Of a DNA stretch of 33,535 bases, positions 9,207 to 17,766 are shown one piece after another (the stretch's first letter is position 1; each line of letters begins with the position of its first letter). The position numbers and the translations under genes are program-made. Location: positions 1 to 33,535 of the forward strand of contig JAIOPV010000259.1 in the NCBI GenBank assembly GCA_021413735.1, in the 5' to 3' direction. The stretch comes from Planctomycetota bacterium. Its GTDB lineage: Bacteria; Planctomycetota; Planctomycetia; Gemmatales; Gemmataceae. Below the pieces are notes generated by a model. That model searched no databases and was not told where the DNA came from. It saw only the letters and a program-made list of their open reading frames with translations.

Positions 9207-10841
9207 ATGGGTGGTGAGTTGTACCTGTTCGGGTGTCGCACACCCGAACCGCCGGAAGCGTCTCCCGAGGCGGTCGGGAACAAGGCCGCGAACCTGATCC
9301 GTATGGCAAGCGCTGGATTGCCAGTGCCACCCGGGTTCGTCCTTCCGACGGATCTCTGTCGTGACTATCTCGGCGGTGGCATGCTCCCCGTGGGAACGGC
9401 GGAATTGCTGCGCCTGGGAATCAGGGAACTCGAACAGGCCACGGGACAAACCTTCGGCGGCGACCGGCGCCCGCTCCTGGTGTCGGTGCGGTCCGGGGCG
9501 CCTGTCTCCATGCCGGGGATGCTCGACACAGTTCTGAACGTCGGGCTGTGTGATCGGACTCTGCCGGCGCTGGTGCGAGCAACCGGCAACCCCCGCCACG
9601 CCTGGGATTCCTACCGCCGCCTCGTGCAGTCTTACGCCGAGGTCGTCCGCGGTGTCTCGGCCGGCCCCTTCGACCAGGTGCTGGACGAACACCTCCGACG
9701 CGAGGCTGTGCCGACTGTTTCTGAACTCGACGTGGCCGCGTTAAAGGAAGTCACGCGGGGGTTTCTCGACCTGTACGCAACGGCCACCGGCTCCCCGTTC
9801 CCTCAAGACACCACGGACCAACTGACGGGCGCGGTCGAGGCTGTGTTCCGTTCTTGGCGGAGTCCGCGGGCGGTCGAGTACCGGCGACTCAACAAACTCG
9901 ACGACCTTGTCGGAACGGCCGTGACCATTCAAGCGATGGTGTTCGGCAACATGGGGGGCACATCCGGTTCGGGCGTGGGTTTCAGCCGGAATCCAGCAAC
10001 GGGTGAGAACGAACTTTACCTCGACTTCCTCTGGAATGCCCAAGGGGAGGATGTGGTTTCGGGCCGCTGTGCTGTTGAAGGTACTGTCGGATTGCAGGAA
10101 TCCAGTCCCGAACTCTTCCTCCGACTCCGTGAAGCCGTGGGACGGTTGGAGGCGCTCTTTCACGATGCCCAGGATTTCGAGTTCACCGTGCAGGAAGGCC
10201 GCCTCTACCTGCTCCAGACACGTTCTGCCAAGCGGACGCCGCTGGCAGCGCTGCGGATTGCCTGCGAGCAGGTTGCGGAAGGATTGATCGACGAGACGAC
10301 CGGCCTGGCCCGGCTCGCGAGCTACGACCTGAACGGAATCTCGACCGTGAGCGTTGCCGCGACGTCGGGTGTCCGCGAGGTGGGCAGCGGAACGCCGGCA
10401 AGCCCTGGAGTCGCCGTTGGAGAGGCCGTGTTTGATCCACAACGGGCGGCAGTCATGGTGACCGCCGGGCGGACGCCGATCCTTATCCGGGCTGACATCT
10501 CGACAGACGATATCGCCGGGCTTGCCGCCGCCGCTGGCATTCTCACGGCTCGTGGCGGCCGAACATCGCACGCCGCGGTCGTCGCCCGGCAACTTAATAA
10601 GGTGTGCGTCGTCGGCTGCCACGAACTCCAGATCGGACTCGACGGACAAAGTTGCCACATTGGAGATCAGTTCATCGCGGAGGGCGATCCAGTCTCGATC
10701 GACGGGCACACTGGTCGCGTTTATACCGGGAAGCTGGAAGTAACCCGCACGGTGCCGAGTTCCTACCTGACCGAAGTTGAGAAGTGGAAGGCTCACGTCG
10801 TGAACGTGGTTCCCTCCACGCTCACGCCAACCGATTCCTGA
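9207..10841 (+). CDS. Half-length pyruvate phosphate dikinase-like protein (ATP-grasp plus phosphohistidine domain, no PEP barrel)
   Basis: The 545-residue product starts at ATG 9207 with a GAGGGAT site that overlaps the upstream stop. Its sequence follows classical PPDK: VSVRSGAPVSMPGMLDTV and MVFGNMGGTSGSG in the ATP-grasp part, NAQGEDVVSG, LQTRSAKRTPLAA, then GGRTSHAAVVARQ with the phospho-histidine at about 455 and the regulatory-type threonine two residues before it. Classical PPDK is about 870-900 residues because a PEP/pyruvate-binding TIM barrel follows. Here the protein ends soon after the swivelling domain and the next 200 bases hold no remnant of the barrel. It should be able to bind ATP and phosphorylate its histidine, but the final acceptor is not evident. 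It may act with the DUF47-like protein encoded upstream. A truncated relic is possible, but the intact motifs argue against decay. Confidence 0.9.
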   Translation: MGGELYLFGCRTPEPPEASPEAVGNKAANLIRMASAGLPVPPGFVLPTDLCRDYLGGGMLPVGTAELLRLGIRELEQATGQTFGGDRRPLLVSVRSGAPVSMPGMLDTVLNVGLCDRTLPALVRATGNPRHAWDSYRRLVQSYAEVVRGVSAGPFDQVLDEHLRREAVPTVSELDVAALKEVTRGFLDLYATATGSPFPQDTTDQLTGAVEAVFRSWRSPRAVEYRRLNKLDDLVGTAVTIQAMVFGNMGGTSGSGVGFSRNPATGENELYLDFLWNAQGEDVVSGRCAVEGTVGLQESSPELFLRLREAVGRLEALFHDAQDFEFTVQEGRLYLLQTRSAKRTPLAALRIACEQVAEGLIDETTGLARLASYDLNGISTVSVAATSGVREVGSGTPASPGVAVGEAVFDPQRAAVMVTAGRTPILIRADISTDDIAGLAAAAGILTARGGRTSHAAVVARQLNKVCVVGCHELQIGLDGQSCHIGDQFIAEGDPVSIDGHTGRVYTGKLEVTRTVPSSYLTEVEKWKAHVVNVVPSTLTPTDS

Positions 10842-10968
10842 CACATCGCCCAATTCCGCCTCACCAACCGAACGAACCCGGCGAACGCTCGACATCGAAC
10901 CCTCGCCACGTCCCTTCCTCTTGCCGAGTCGATCGAGGAGTTGACAGCCACTCGCGGGTTGACCTGAG

Positions 10969-10987
10969 GATGTCGGTGGCCGACATC
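10969..10987. terminator. Hairpin between convergent genes, possible terminator
   Basis: Arms GATGTCGG and CCGACATC enclose a TGG loop in the 199-base gap between the half dikinase (plus) and glycogen phosphorylase (minus). Location between convergent genes fits a two-way terminator, but no clear T-run follows on either side. Confidence 0.3.
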
Positions 10988-11040
10988 ACCCGATAATGTT
11001 CTTCAAGTACAGTCGCCGCTCGATGCCAGACGAAGCTGAT

Positions 11041-13539
11041 CTAATTTGCGTGGTCAGCGGTGGTTCTGCTGTCTGGCTTGACCGCGTTGGCATGCCAGAT
11101 CCGCGTGCAGTATTCCCTGATACTGCGGTCCGAAGAGAACCACCCCATCCTCGCCACATTCAGTATCGACTTCCTGGCCCAAGCGTCCGGATCGGCATAC
11201 GCGGCACTCACCTTGTCCTGGCACTCGACGTAAGACGCGTAATCAGCCAGTACGAGGAAGGGATCGCTGTAGATCAGATTGTCGCAGAGAGGGCGGAACA
11301 GTTCTCGGTTGCCATCGGAGAATGTGCCGTCAGCGATGCGATCGATGATTCGCCGCAGCCCCTCGTTCTTTTCCAGTTCCGCTGCCGGTCGATATCCTGC
11401 AATCAACCGGGCTCCAACTTGCTCAGTCGTCAGTCCGAACGTGAAAAAATTCTCGGCTCCGACCAAGTCGCGGATCTCGACATTTGCCCCGTCGAGGGTG
11501 CCGATCGTCAGCGCGCCATTCAGGGCGAACTTCATGTTCCCTGTACCGCTCGCTTCTTTTCCCGCAGTCGAAATCTGCTCGGAAAGATCGGCACCCGGAT
11601 AGATCGTCTGGGCTGACTGAACATTGAAGTCTGGGCTGAACACGACCCGTAGCCGACCGCGAACATCTGGGTCGGTGTTCACCACGTCCGCGACGGAGTG
11701 GATCAACTTGATGATGAGCTTCGCCATGAAGTAGCCCGGTGCGGCCTTACCGGCGAAGACGAATACCCGCGGGACGATGTCTACACCCGGTTGATCCTTG
11801 ACGCGGAGATATTGCCCAATGATGTGGAGGACGTTCAGGTGCTGCCGTTTGTACTCGTGGAACCGCTTGGCTTGGATATCGAATAGTGCATCCGGATCAG
11901 TGGCGATCCCCGTGCGAGTTGCGATCCGTGCGGCGAGTCGCTCCTTTGCCTTTCGCTTGACCGCTCGCCACTCTGAGCGAAAGGCAGCGTCGTTCGTGAG
12001 TGGTTCAAGTTTGCGGAGTTGCTCGAGATCCGCCGGCCATCCGTCCCCGATTGCCTTCGTGATGAGGACCGCGAGCGGCGGGTTCGCAAGCACCATGAAC
12101 CGTCGTGGCGTGACACCGTTCGTCACGTTCTGGAACTTCTCTGGCTCGAAATTGGCGAAGTCCTTCAACACCGACTCGGTCAGTAGTCGGCTGTGCAGAG
12201 CAGACACGCCGTTCACGGAATGACTGCCGACAGTTGCCAGGTTTGCCATCCGGACCGACTTCCCGCCTCGCTCGTCGATGATCGACAACCGCTCGACCCG
12301 ACCTGTATCGTTGGGATACGCCGTTCGTACCCTGTCGAGCCACCGACGGTTGATCTCAAAAATGATCTCCAGGTGCCGCGGGAGTAATCGGCCAAAGAGT
12401 TCGAGCGACCACGCCTCAAGTGCCTCAGGCAGCAGAGTGTGATTGGTGTACGCGAATGTCTGACGGGTCACATCCCAGGCTTGGTCCCAGCCCATTGCGT
12501 ACTCGTCCACAAGCAACCGCATCAACTCCGCAACCGCGATCGCCGGGTGCGTGTCGTTCAGTTGTGCCGCGTATTTTTTGTGGAACCCGGACAAGTCCGC
12601 TGATCGCTGGGCGTGAATACGGGCCATGTCCCGTAGCGAACAGGCAACGAAGAAGTACTGCTGCTGGAGTCGCAACGCCTTGCCCTGAAGCGGTTCGTCA
12701 TTCGGATAGAGAACCTTGGTGATATTCTCTGACTTCACCTTTTCGTTCACGGCCCGCTCGTAATCGCCGACGTTGAACGCCTGGAAGTCGAACGACTCCA
12801 CCGCCTGGGCTTGCCAGAGTCGGAGCATGTTCGCGGTTCCGACCTTGTAGCCGAGGATCGGCGTATCGTACGCAACTCCAAGAACGACTCGCTCGGGAAC
12901 CCACTCGACGCGATACCGCCCGGCGGCGTCTGTGTAGTTGCGGGTGTGTCCTCCGAAACCGACTGGAACGGTGATTTCCGGTCGGTAGATTTCCCAGGGG
13001 TTCCCAAACCTCAGCCACTTATCTGTGAGTTCAACTTGCCACCCGTCGCGGATTGCCTGATCGAAGATGCCGAATTCGTAGCGAATGCCGTAGCCGATGG
13101 TCGGGATCTGGAGTGTGGCCAGCGAATCGAGGAAACACGCGGCCAACCTCCCAAGACCGCCGTTGCCGAGCCCAGGCTCTTCCTCCTGATCGAGCAGATC
13201 GTCGAAGTTGAGACCGAGTTCCGCGACTGCTTCGCGAGCCTGGTCGTACAGCCCGAGATTGATGAGATTGTTGCCGAGGTGTGGGCCGAGGAGGTATTCA
13301 GCAGATAGGTAGCAAACGGTGCGAGCGGCGGTGCGGTAATACGTCTCGAAGGTATCCATTGCATGGCGAACCACCCGATCACGGACGGTGTGTGCAAGCG
13401 CCATATACCGGTCGTTGGATGTCGCGACCGCCGGGAACTTGACCTGCGCGTAATAGAGGTTCTCAAGGATGGCGTGCTTGAGGTCAGCGGGAGTGGAACC
13501 TGTGCGTGTCGCATCGTGGGAGAGTGGATTGGTTTTCAT
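11041..13539 (-). CDS. glgP: Glycogen/alpha-glucan phosphorylase
   Basis: This PLP enzyme releases glucose-1-phosphate from the ends of glycogen in the cytoplasm. The 832-residue length is that of the standard GT35 family. Visible family motifs are TVCYLSAEYLLGP near residue 75, DQEEEPGLGNGGLGRLAACFLDSLA near 115-140, QLNDTHPAIAVAELMR, FQNVTNGVTPRRF, FDIQAKRFHEYKRQ, and EASGTGNMKFALNGA with the PLP lysine at about 670. It starts at the ATG at 13539 with only a weak AGG-type site. It diverges from the sensor kinase gene across 108 bases and converges on the half dikinase. With glgC 4 kb away, the window covers both glycogen breakdown and the first step of synthesis. Nothing suggests truncation. 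Confidence 0.97.
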   Translation of the reverse strand: MKTNPLSHDATRTGSTPADLKHAILENLYYAQVKFPAVATSNDRYMALAHTVRDRVVRHAMDTFETYYRTAARTVCYLSAEYLLGPHLGNNLINLGLYDQAREAVAELGLNFDDLLDQEEEPGLGNGGLGRLAACFLDSLATLQIPTIGYGIRYEFGIFDQAIRDGWQVELTDKWLRFGNPWEIYRPEITVPVGFGGHTRNYTDAAGRYRVEWVPERVVLGVAYDTPILGYKVGTANMLRLWQAQAVESFDFQAFNVGDYERAVNEKVKSENITKVLYPNDEPLQGKALRLQQQYFFVACSLRDMARIHAQRSADLSGFHKKYAAQLNDTHPAIAVAELMRLLVDEYAMGWDQAWDVTRQTFAYTNHTLLPEALEAWSLELFGRLLPRHLEIIFEINRRWLDRVRTAYPNDTGRVERLSIIDERGGKSVRMANLATVGSHSVNGVSALHSRLLTESVLKDFANFEPEKFQNVTNGVTPRRFMVLANPPLAVLITKAIGDGWPADLEQLRKLEPLTNDAAFRSEWRAVKRKAKERLAARIATRTGIATDPDALFDIQAKRFHEYKRQHLNVLHIIGQYLRVKDQPGVDIVPRVFVFAGKAAPGYFMAKLIIKLIHSVADVVNTDPDVRGRLRVVFSPDFNVQSAQTIYPGADLSEQISTAGKEASGTGNMKFALNGALTIGTLDGANVEIRDLVGAENFFTFGLTTEQVGARLIAGYRPAAELEKNEGLRRIIDRIADGTFSDGNRELFRPLCDNLIYSDPFLVLADYASYVECQDKVSAAYADPDAWARKSILNVARMGWFSSDRSIREYCTRIWHANAVKPDSRTTADHAN

Positions 13540-13647
13540 GTGCGCCTGGCATTATGTGGAACAAGGTGACACGCGGGGGTAGTATACCATCGCTCAAGTT
13601 GCAGACCGCACGCCGCCGGGCCGAATTGGTCCGCGAAGGTCAGGTAC
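13540..13647. promoter_or_regulatory. Divergent promoter region of glgP and the sensor kinase
   Basis: This 108-base gap separates two divergent genes. A TATACT-like box (minus strand, around 13587) is a possible -10 element for glgP, but no matching -35 box is clear. Start points remain unassigned. Confidence 0.35.
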
Positions 13648-15897
13648 ATGGATCCCGTGATCGATTCGACGCCCATCATGGGTGAGCCGGAACGGCAGAA
13701 GGCCCGACGACTCACACTCACCGAACTCCGCCCGCCACGCGCCATTCCGGGTTATGAGCAGGAACGCTTTCTCGGGCGAGGGGCGTTCGGCGAAGTTTGG
13801 GTTGCCATCGACAGCAATAACGGCCGAAAGGTTGCGATCAAGTACTACCACCGTCGCGGTGGGCTGGACTGGTCGCTGTTGTCTCGTGAGGTGGAAAAAC
13901 TCCGCTACCTGTTCGGCGATCGACACGTCGTTCAACTCCTGCAAGTCGGTTGGGAGAGTGACCCGCCGTACTACGTCATGGAGTACATGGAGAACGGGTC
14001 GCTCGAAGACTTGCTCCGGGAAGCGACTCTGCCAATCGAACGTGCATTGACCATGTTCAAGGAGATTGCGACCGGTTTGGTTCATGCTCACGGTAAGGGA
14101 ATCCTCCACTGCGATTTGAAGCCCGCGAACGTCATGCTCGATCAGGACGGGCAACCACGGCTTGCCGATTTCGGTCAATCGCGGCTTTCACACGAGCACT
14201 CCCCGGCATTGGGGACACTCTTTTACATGGCTCCGGAACAGGCTGATATGACTGCCGCACCGGATGCTCGGTGGGATGTCTACGCCCTCGGTGCGGTCGT
14301 GTACCGAATGCTGGTCGGGGAACCGCCATACCGCAACCCGGAGGCAATCGCGGCGATCCAGACTCCGGGCACACTGGAAGAACGACTCGCCCGTTACCGC
14401 CATCTCCTCGCTGCCGCACCGAAGCCCACCGCGCACCGAACAGTTCCTGGCGTGGATGCTGCTCTTGCTTCGATCATCGAGAAGTGCCTCGCGGTCAATC
14501 CCAGAGACCGCTACCCGAACGTCCAGGCTGTGTTATCCGCGCTGGACGCTCGAAGCGCGGCGCGTGCTCGCAAGCCGTTGCTCCTCCTCGGCGGGGTTGG
14601 CCCACTTCTCGTCCTGTTGGTCATCCTCGTTGTTGGGGGGTACGAATTCGCGCGGATCATCCAGGTCACCGAGCAGGAAGAGAAGGAACGAGCCCGTGAT
14701 CTGAATCGTTTGGCCGCACGAGCGGAAGCGGATCGGCTTGGGTGGGAAGTTGCCGCACGCTGGCAGTTGCTTCAACAAGAGGCGACCGACCCGAGCCTCC
14801 GCGCCGGGCTTGTTGGCCGCGTGCCGCCCGAAGATCGCGCTGGTGCGGAGAAGGTGAGCCGGTGGCTCGTCGAGCGGCAAGAATACTGGGGTCGGCGAGG
14901 CGGTGTGGGTCTTCAGGGGACAAACTGGGTGGTTCTGACTCGCGATGGGTATATCCGGGGGTGTACAGAACCCGACCCAGAGCGACCGAACCGTTGTCGT
15001 GTCATGACAGGAACACTCGGTGCCTACTTCGGCTTTCGTGACTACTTCCATGGGCGTGGCCAGGACATGCCCATCGCGAACGGTCCACCACTGGTTGATC
15101 CGCCGCGACCGATCACCCAGCCGCACCGCTCCGCGGTGTTCCGACAACTTCCACAGAACACGTTCGCTGTCGCGTACTCGACACCGATTCCGTCCCTCGA
15201 TCCTTCTGATCCGAACCCAGTTGGCGTGTTGATTATGATCAGCGATCTGGTCGGTGCGACCCGACTGCGAGGCGAGGATGGCCGCGACCGGTTCCTCGCC
15301 CTGGTCGATACCGGGCGAGACGAACACGGGCGGCGTGGGCTGATCATCCGCCACCCGTATCAGGAGGATTACAAGGACCGACCCACCGAGTTGCCCCTGG
15401 CGTTCGCGCCGGATTTGGTCGAGAAGGCAGGGTATGCCGGACCGTACTCGGACGCCGTTGGACGCGAACCCTGGGGACTGCGGTTCGCCGTGCCGTGGAT
15501 TGCCGCGATCGAATCCGTTCGAGTGCCCGTTGCCCCCAAGCCGGACGCGACCCCGGAGCAGCGGGATACCGGTTGGGTCGTCGTCGTTCAGGAAACCGAG
15601 AGCGGAGTCGTCGGTCCGATTCAGACGCTCCGAAGTCGGCTCGTCTGGCGCTCGCTCTTCGCACTCTTGCTGGTCGCACTGCTCTTGGGTGGGTTGTGGC
15701 TGCTCGTTCTCGTCGTGCTGGATGCCGCACCAACGTCGCGGGTTGTCCAATTCTTCCGGCGTCAGGTCGGGTTGAAGAGTGGGCTATCGGGCGGAACTTC
15801 CTCAACCAGTAGTTCGGTCTCCGGCGCCTCGGGTTCAGGCGGCGTGAAGTCAGGAGTCTCATCTCACCCCGCCGCACCTTCCAAGTTACCGGAGTAA
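13648..15897 (+). CDS. Transmembrane serine/threonine protein kinase with extracytoplasmic sensor domain
   Basis: The 749-residue product has a cytoplasmic kinase domain (about 34-300): glycine loop GRGAFGEV (43-50), lysine 65 in VAIK, HCDLKPAN (154-161) with catalytic Asp156, DFG (174-176) and APE (195-197). Arginine of the usual HRD is replaced by Cys155, making this a non-RD kinase, which usually does not need activation-loop phosphorylation. A transmembrane segment follows at about 309-333. Residues about 340-665, between two membrane spans, look like a Cache-type ligand-sensing region. The second span is at about 670-694, and a serine/glycine-rich tail ends the protein. Start 13648 has an AGG site; Met11 is an alternative. 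The stop lies five bases before the cyclase ATG, and the cyclase ribosome site GGAG sits inside this gene, so the two are coupled. A kinase-to-FHA relay is the obvious inference. Confidence 0.93.
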   Translation: MDPVIDSTPIMGEPERQKARRLTLTELRPPRAIPGYEQERFLGRGAFGEVWVAIDSNNGRKVAIKYYHRRGGLDWSLLSREVEKLRYLFGDRHVVQLLQVGWESDPPYYVMEYMENGSLEDLLREATLPIERALTMFKEIATGLVHAHGKGILHCDLKPANVMLDQDGQPRLADFGQSRLSHEHSPALGTLFYMAPEQADMTAAPDARWDVYALGAVVYRMLVGEPPYRNPEAIAAIQTPGTLEERLARYRHLLAAAPKPTAHRTVPGVDAALASIIEKCLAVNPRDRYPNVQAVLSALDARSAARARKPLLLLGGVGPLLVLLVILVVGGYEFARIIQVTEQEEKERARDLNRLAARAEADRLGWEVAARWQLLQQEATDPSLRAGLVGRVPPEDRAGAEKVSRWLVERQEYWGRRGGVGLQGTNWVVLTRDGYIRGCTEPDPERPNRCRVMTGTLGAYFGFRDYFHGRGQDMPIANGPPLVDPPRPITQPHRSAVFRQLPQNTFAVAYSTPIPSLDPSDPNPVGVLIMISDLVGATRLRGEDGRDRFLALVDTGRDEHGRRGLIIRHPYQEDYKDRPTELPLAFAPDLVEKAGYAGPYSDAVGREPWGLRFAVPWIAAIESVRVPVAPKPDATPEQRDTGWVVVVQETESGVVGPIQTLRSRLVWRSLFALLLVALLLGGLWLLVLVVLDAAPTSRVVQFFRRQVGLKSGLSGGTSSTSSSVSGASGSGGVKSGVSSHPAAPSKLPE

Positions 15898-15902
15898 CAC
15901 GC

Positions 15903-17726
15903 ATGCCGGACTTGCTTGCTCAGGGAGCAGACCCGAAGGATCACTGGCGACGCTCACTCACATCTGGGCGAGCGGTGCAGATTGGTCGCACCACCAGCGA
16001 ACTGGCGATCCCCTGGGACCGCTACGCATCGGGGGCACACGCCGAACTCATGTGGAACTCGGATCGACTTCGGGTTCGTCGGTTGCCCTCCGCACGCAAT
16101 CCGGTCTTCTTTCGTGGCGAGGAACTCGACACGTTCGAGGTTCGGTCGGGCGAGCGTTTCGCGATTGGCGATACCACGTTCACGGTGATCGCGGAAGAAA
16201 GCAGTAGTTCGTCCGACTCTCGCGCGGTGGTTCAAGAGCGGGCCGTCAATCCCGATGATCTGAAGAAGCTGCCCTTCCGCGATGCCCCACGACAACTCGA
16301 CGTCCTCCGCCGCCTCCCAACCGTGATCTCGTCTGCTGCCGATGACAACGACCTATCGGTTCAGTTGGTCAACCTACTGCTGGCTGGCATCCTCAGGGCC
16401 GAAGTGATTGCGCTGGTCGTCCTGGCTTCGCCGACTGATAGTTCGACGAACGGGGATCTGAAACCCGGCGCGGTGACCACGTTGCACTGGGAAGGGCGAC
16501 GGTTCGCGGGAACCGAGTTCCAGCCAAGCCGACGACTGGTGCAGGAAGCGGTGGCACGCCAGCAGCGGACCGTGCTTCATGTGTGGGCAGCACCTCGAAC
16601 CAACGAGGGCAAGTCCGAGGCTACATTCACTCTCCAAAGTGACCTCGATTGGGCGTTTTGTACGCCGGTTCGCGGGGAATCGTGCCCTGGGTGGGCGATC
16701 TACGTCGCCGGCCGGGTAACCGGTGATCTTGCGGCGAGCGTGGTCGCACCATTGACGGAAAACGAACTTGCCGACGACCTCAAATTCGCCGAACTCACGG
16801 CCGATGTTCTCGGTTCGCTTCGGCAAGTTCGGAAACTCCAGCGTGACCAGGCACGACTCAATCAGTTCTTCTCGCCGACGGTGCAGAAAGTCCTCACCAC
16901 TGCCGAACCGGAGGCGGTTCTTCGTCCACGCGAGACGGACGTGACCGTGATGTTCTGCGATCTTCGCGGGTTTTCGCATACCGTCGAGGCAGAAGCCGAG
17001 GCTGGCCATCTGCTCGAAATTCTGGAGCGAGTCAGTCAAGCTCTCGGAGTCATGACACAGCAAATCCTCGGTCATGAAGGAGTGGTCGCGGACTTCCTTG
17101 GTGATGCCGCTCTCGGCTTCTGGGGTTGGCCGTTAGCTGATCCAAAGATGGTTCGGCAAGCTTGCCTGGCAGCAATAGGAATCCGCCGATACTACGAGTC
17201 TCACACGAGGCAACCGGGCAGCCCACTGGCAGGTTTTCGAGTGGGAATCGGAGTGGCGACTGGACGAGCGGTGGCTGGGCGGATCGGTCCAAACGAGCAG
17301 GCCAAGGTGACGGTGTTCGGGCCTGTCGTCAACCTGGCTGCAAGACTTGAGAGCATGACGAAGCAACTTCACGTCCCGATTCTGATCGACGAGCCGACCG
17401 CTCGGGTCGTTCGGGAAATGATCGGAGCCACGGAGGCTCGCGTCCGGCGACTTGCGAAGGTCCGCCCTTACGGACTGGAAACGCCGCTGGTGGTGAGTGA
17501 ATTGTTGCCACCAGAGGGGCCGGACGAGTTGACCAATGCCGACCTGACAAACTACGAGCGAGCGCTCGACGCCTTCTTGATCGGTGATTGGAACGCATCA
17601 TTTGATGCGCTCCATCTCGTCTCACCGCGCGATCGAGGCAAGGACATCCTGACCGGTTGCATCATCGCCAACAACCACATCCCGCCCGCTGGTTGGACCG
17701 GTGTAATCGACCTCGGGCAGAAGTAG
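15903..17726 (+). CDS. FHA - GAF-like - class III adenylate/guanylate cyclase
   Basis: The 607-residue protein begins with an FHA domain (about 20-98; IGRTTSELAIP then SGAHAEL), which reads phosphothreonine. A GAF-like region follows (about 115-290). The cyclase domain spans about 315-510, introduced by LNQFFSPTVQKVL, a typical pre-cyclase linker. Metal-binding aspartates are Asp353 in FCDLRGF and Asp401 in DFLGD. Asn477 and Arg481 of VNLAARLE, used in transition-state binding, are present. The lysine normally found in KFxGD is aspartate here (Asp397), so nucleotide choice cannot be read from the usual code. No membrane span is seen. It is translationally coupled to the membrane kinase, so phosphorylation by that kinase could recruit or switch the FHA domain and set cyclic nucleotide output. 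It converges on glgC with a 40-base gap. Confidence 0.93.
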   Translation: MPDLLAQGADPKDHWRRSLTSGRAVQIGRTTSELAIPWDRYASGAHAELMWNSDRLRVRRLPSARNPVFFRGEELDTFEVRSGERFAIGDTTFTVIAEESSSSSDSRAVVQERAVNPDDLKKLPFRDAPRQLDVLRRLPTVISSAADDNDLSVQLVNLLLAGILRAEVIALVVLASPTDSSTNGDLKPGAVTTLHWEGRRFAGTEFQPSRRLVQEAVARQQRTVLHVWAAPRTNEGKSEATFTLQSDLDWAFCTPVRGESCPGWAIYVAGRVTGDLAASVVAPLTENELADDLKFAELTADVLGSLRQVRKLQRDQARLNQFFSPTVQKVLTTAEPEAVLRPRETDVTVMFCDLRGFSHTVEAEAEAGHLLEILERVSQALGVMTQQILGHEGVVADFLGDAALGFWGWPLADPKMVRQACLAAIGIRRYYESHTRQPGSPLAGFRVGIGVATGRAVAGRIGPNEQAKVTVFGPVVNLAARLESMTKQLHVPILIDEPTARVVREMIGATEARVRRLAKVRPYGLETPLVVSELLPPEGPDELTNADLTNYERALDAFLIGDWNASFDALHLVSPRDRGKDILTGCIIANNHIPPAGWTGVIDLGQK

Positions 17727-17766
17727 TTGCACCAGTGCCGTTGCTGGTCGCGAACTCCCTTGGCCA

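Noticed and set aside
9741-10895. 384-residue minus-strand ORF
   Set aside because: Antisense to the well-conserved half PPDK; composition typical of a shadow frame.
14533-15750. 405-residue minus-strand ORF
   Set aside because: Antisense to the sensor and membrane part of the membrane kinase; no domain seen.
17727-17766. Short ACCAG/CTGGT inverted repeat between the cyclase and glgC as a terminator
   Set aside because: Only five base pairs with an eight-base loop and no T-run; too weak to call.
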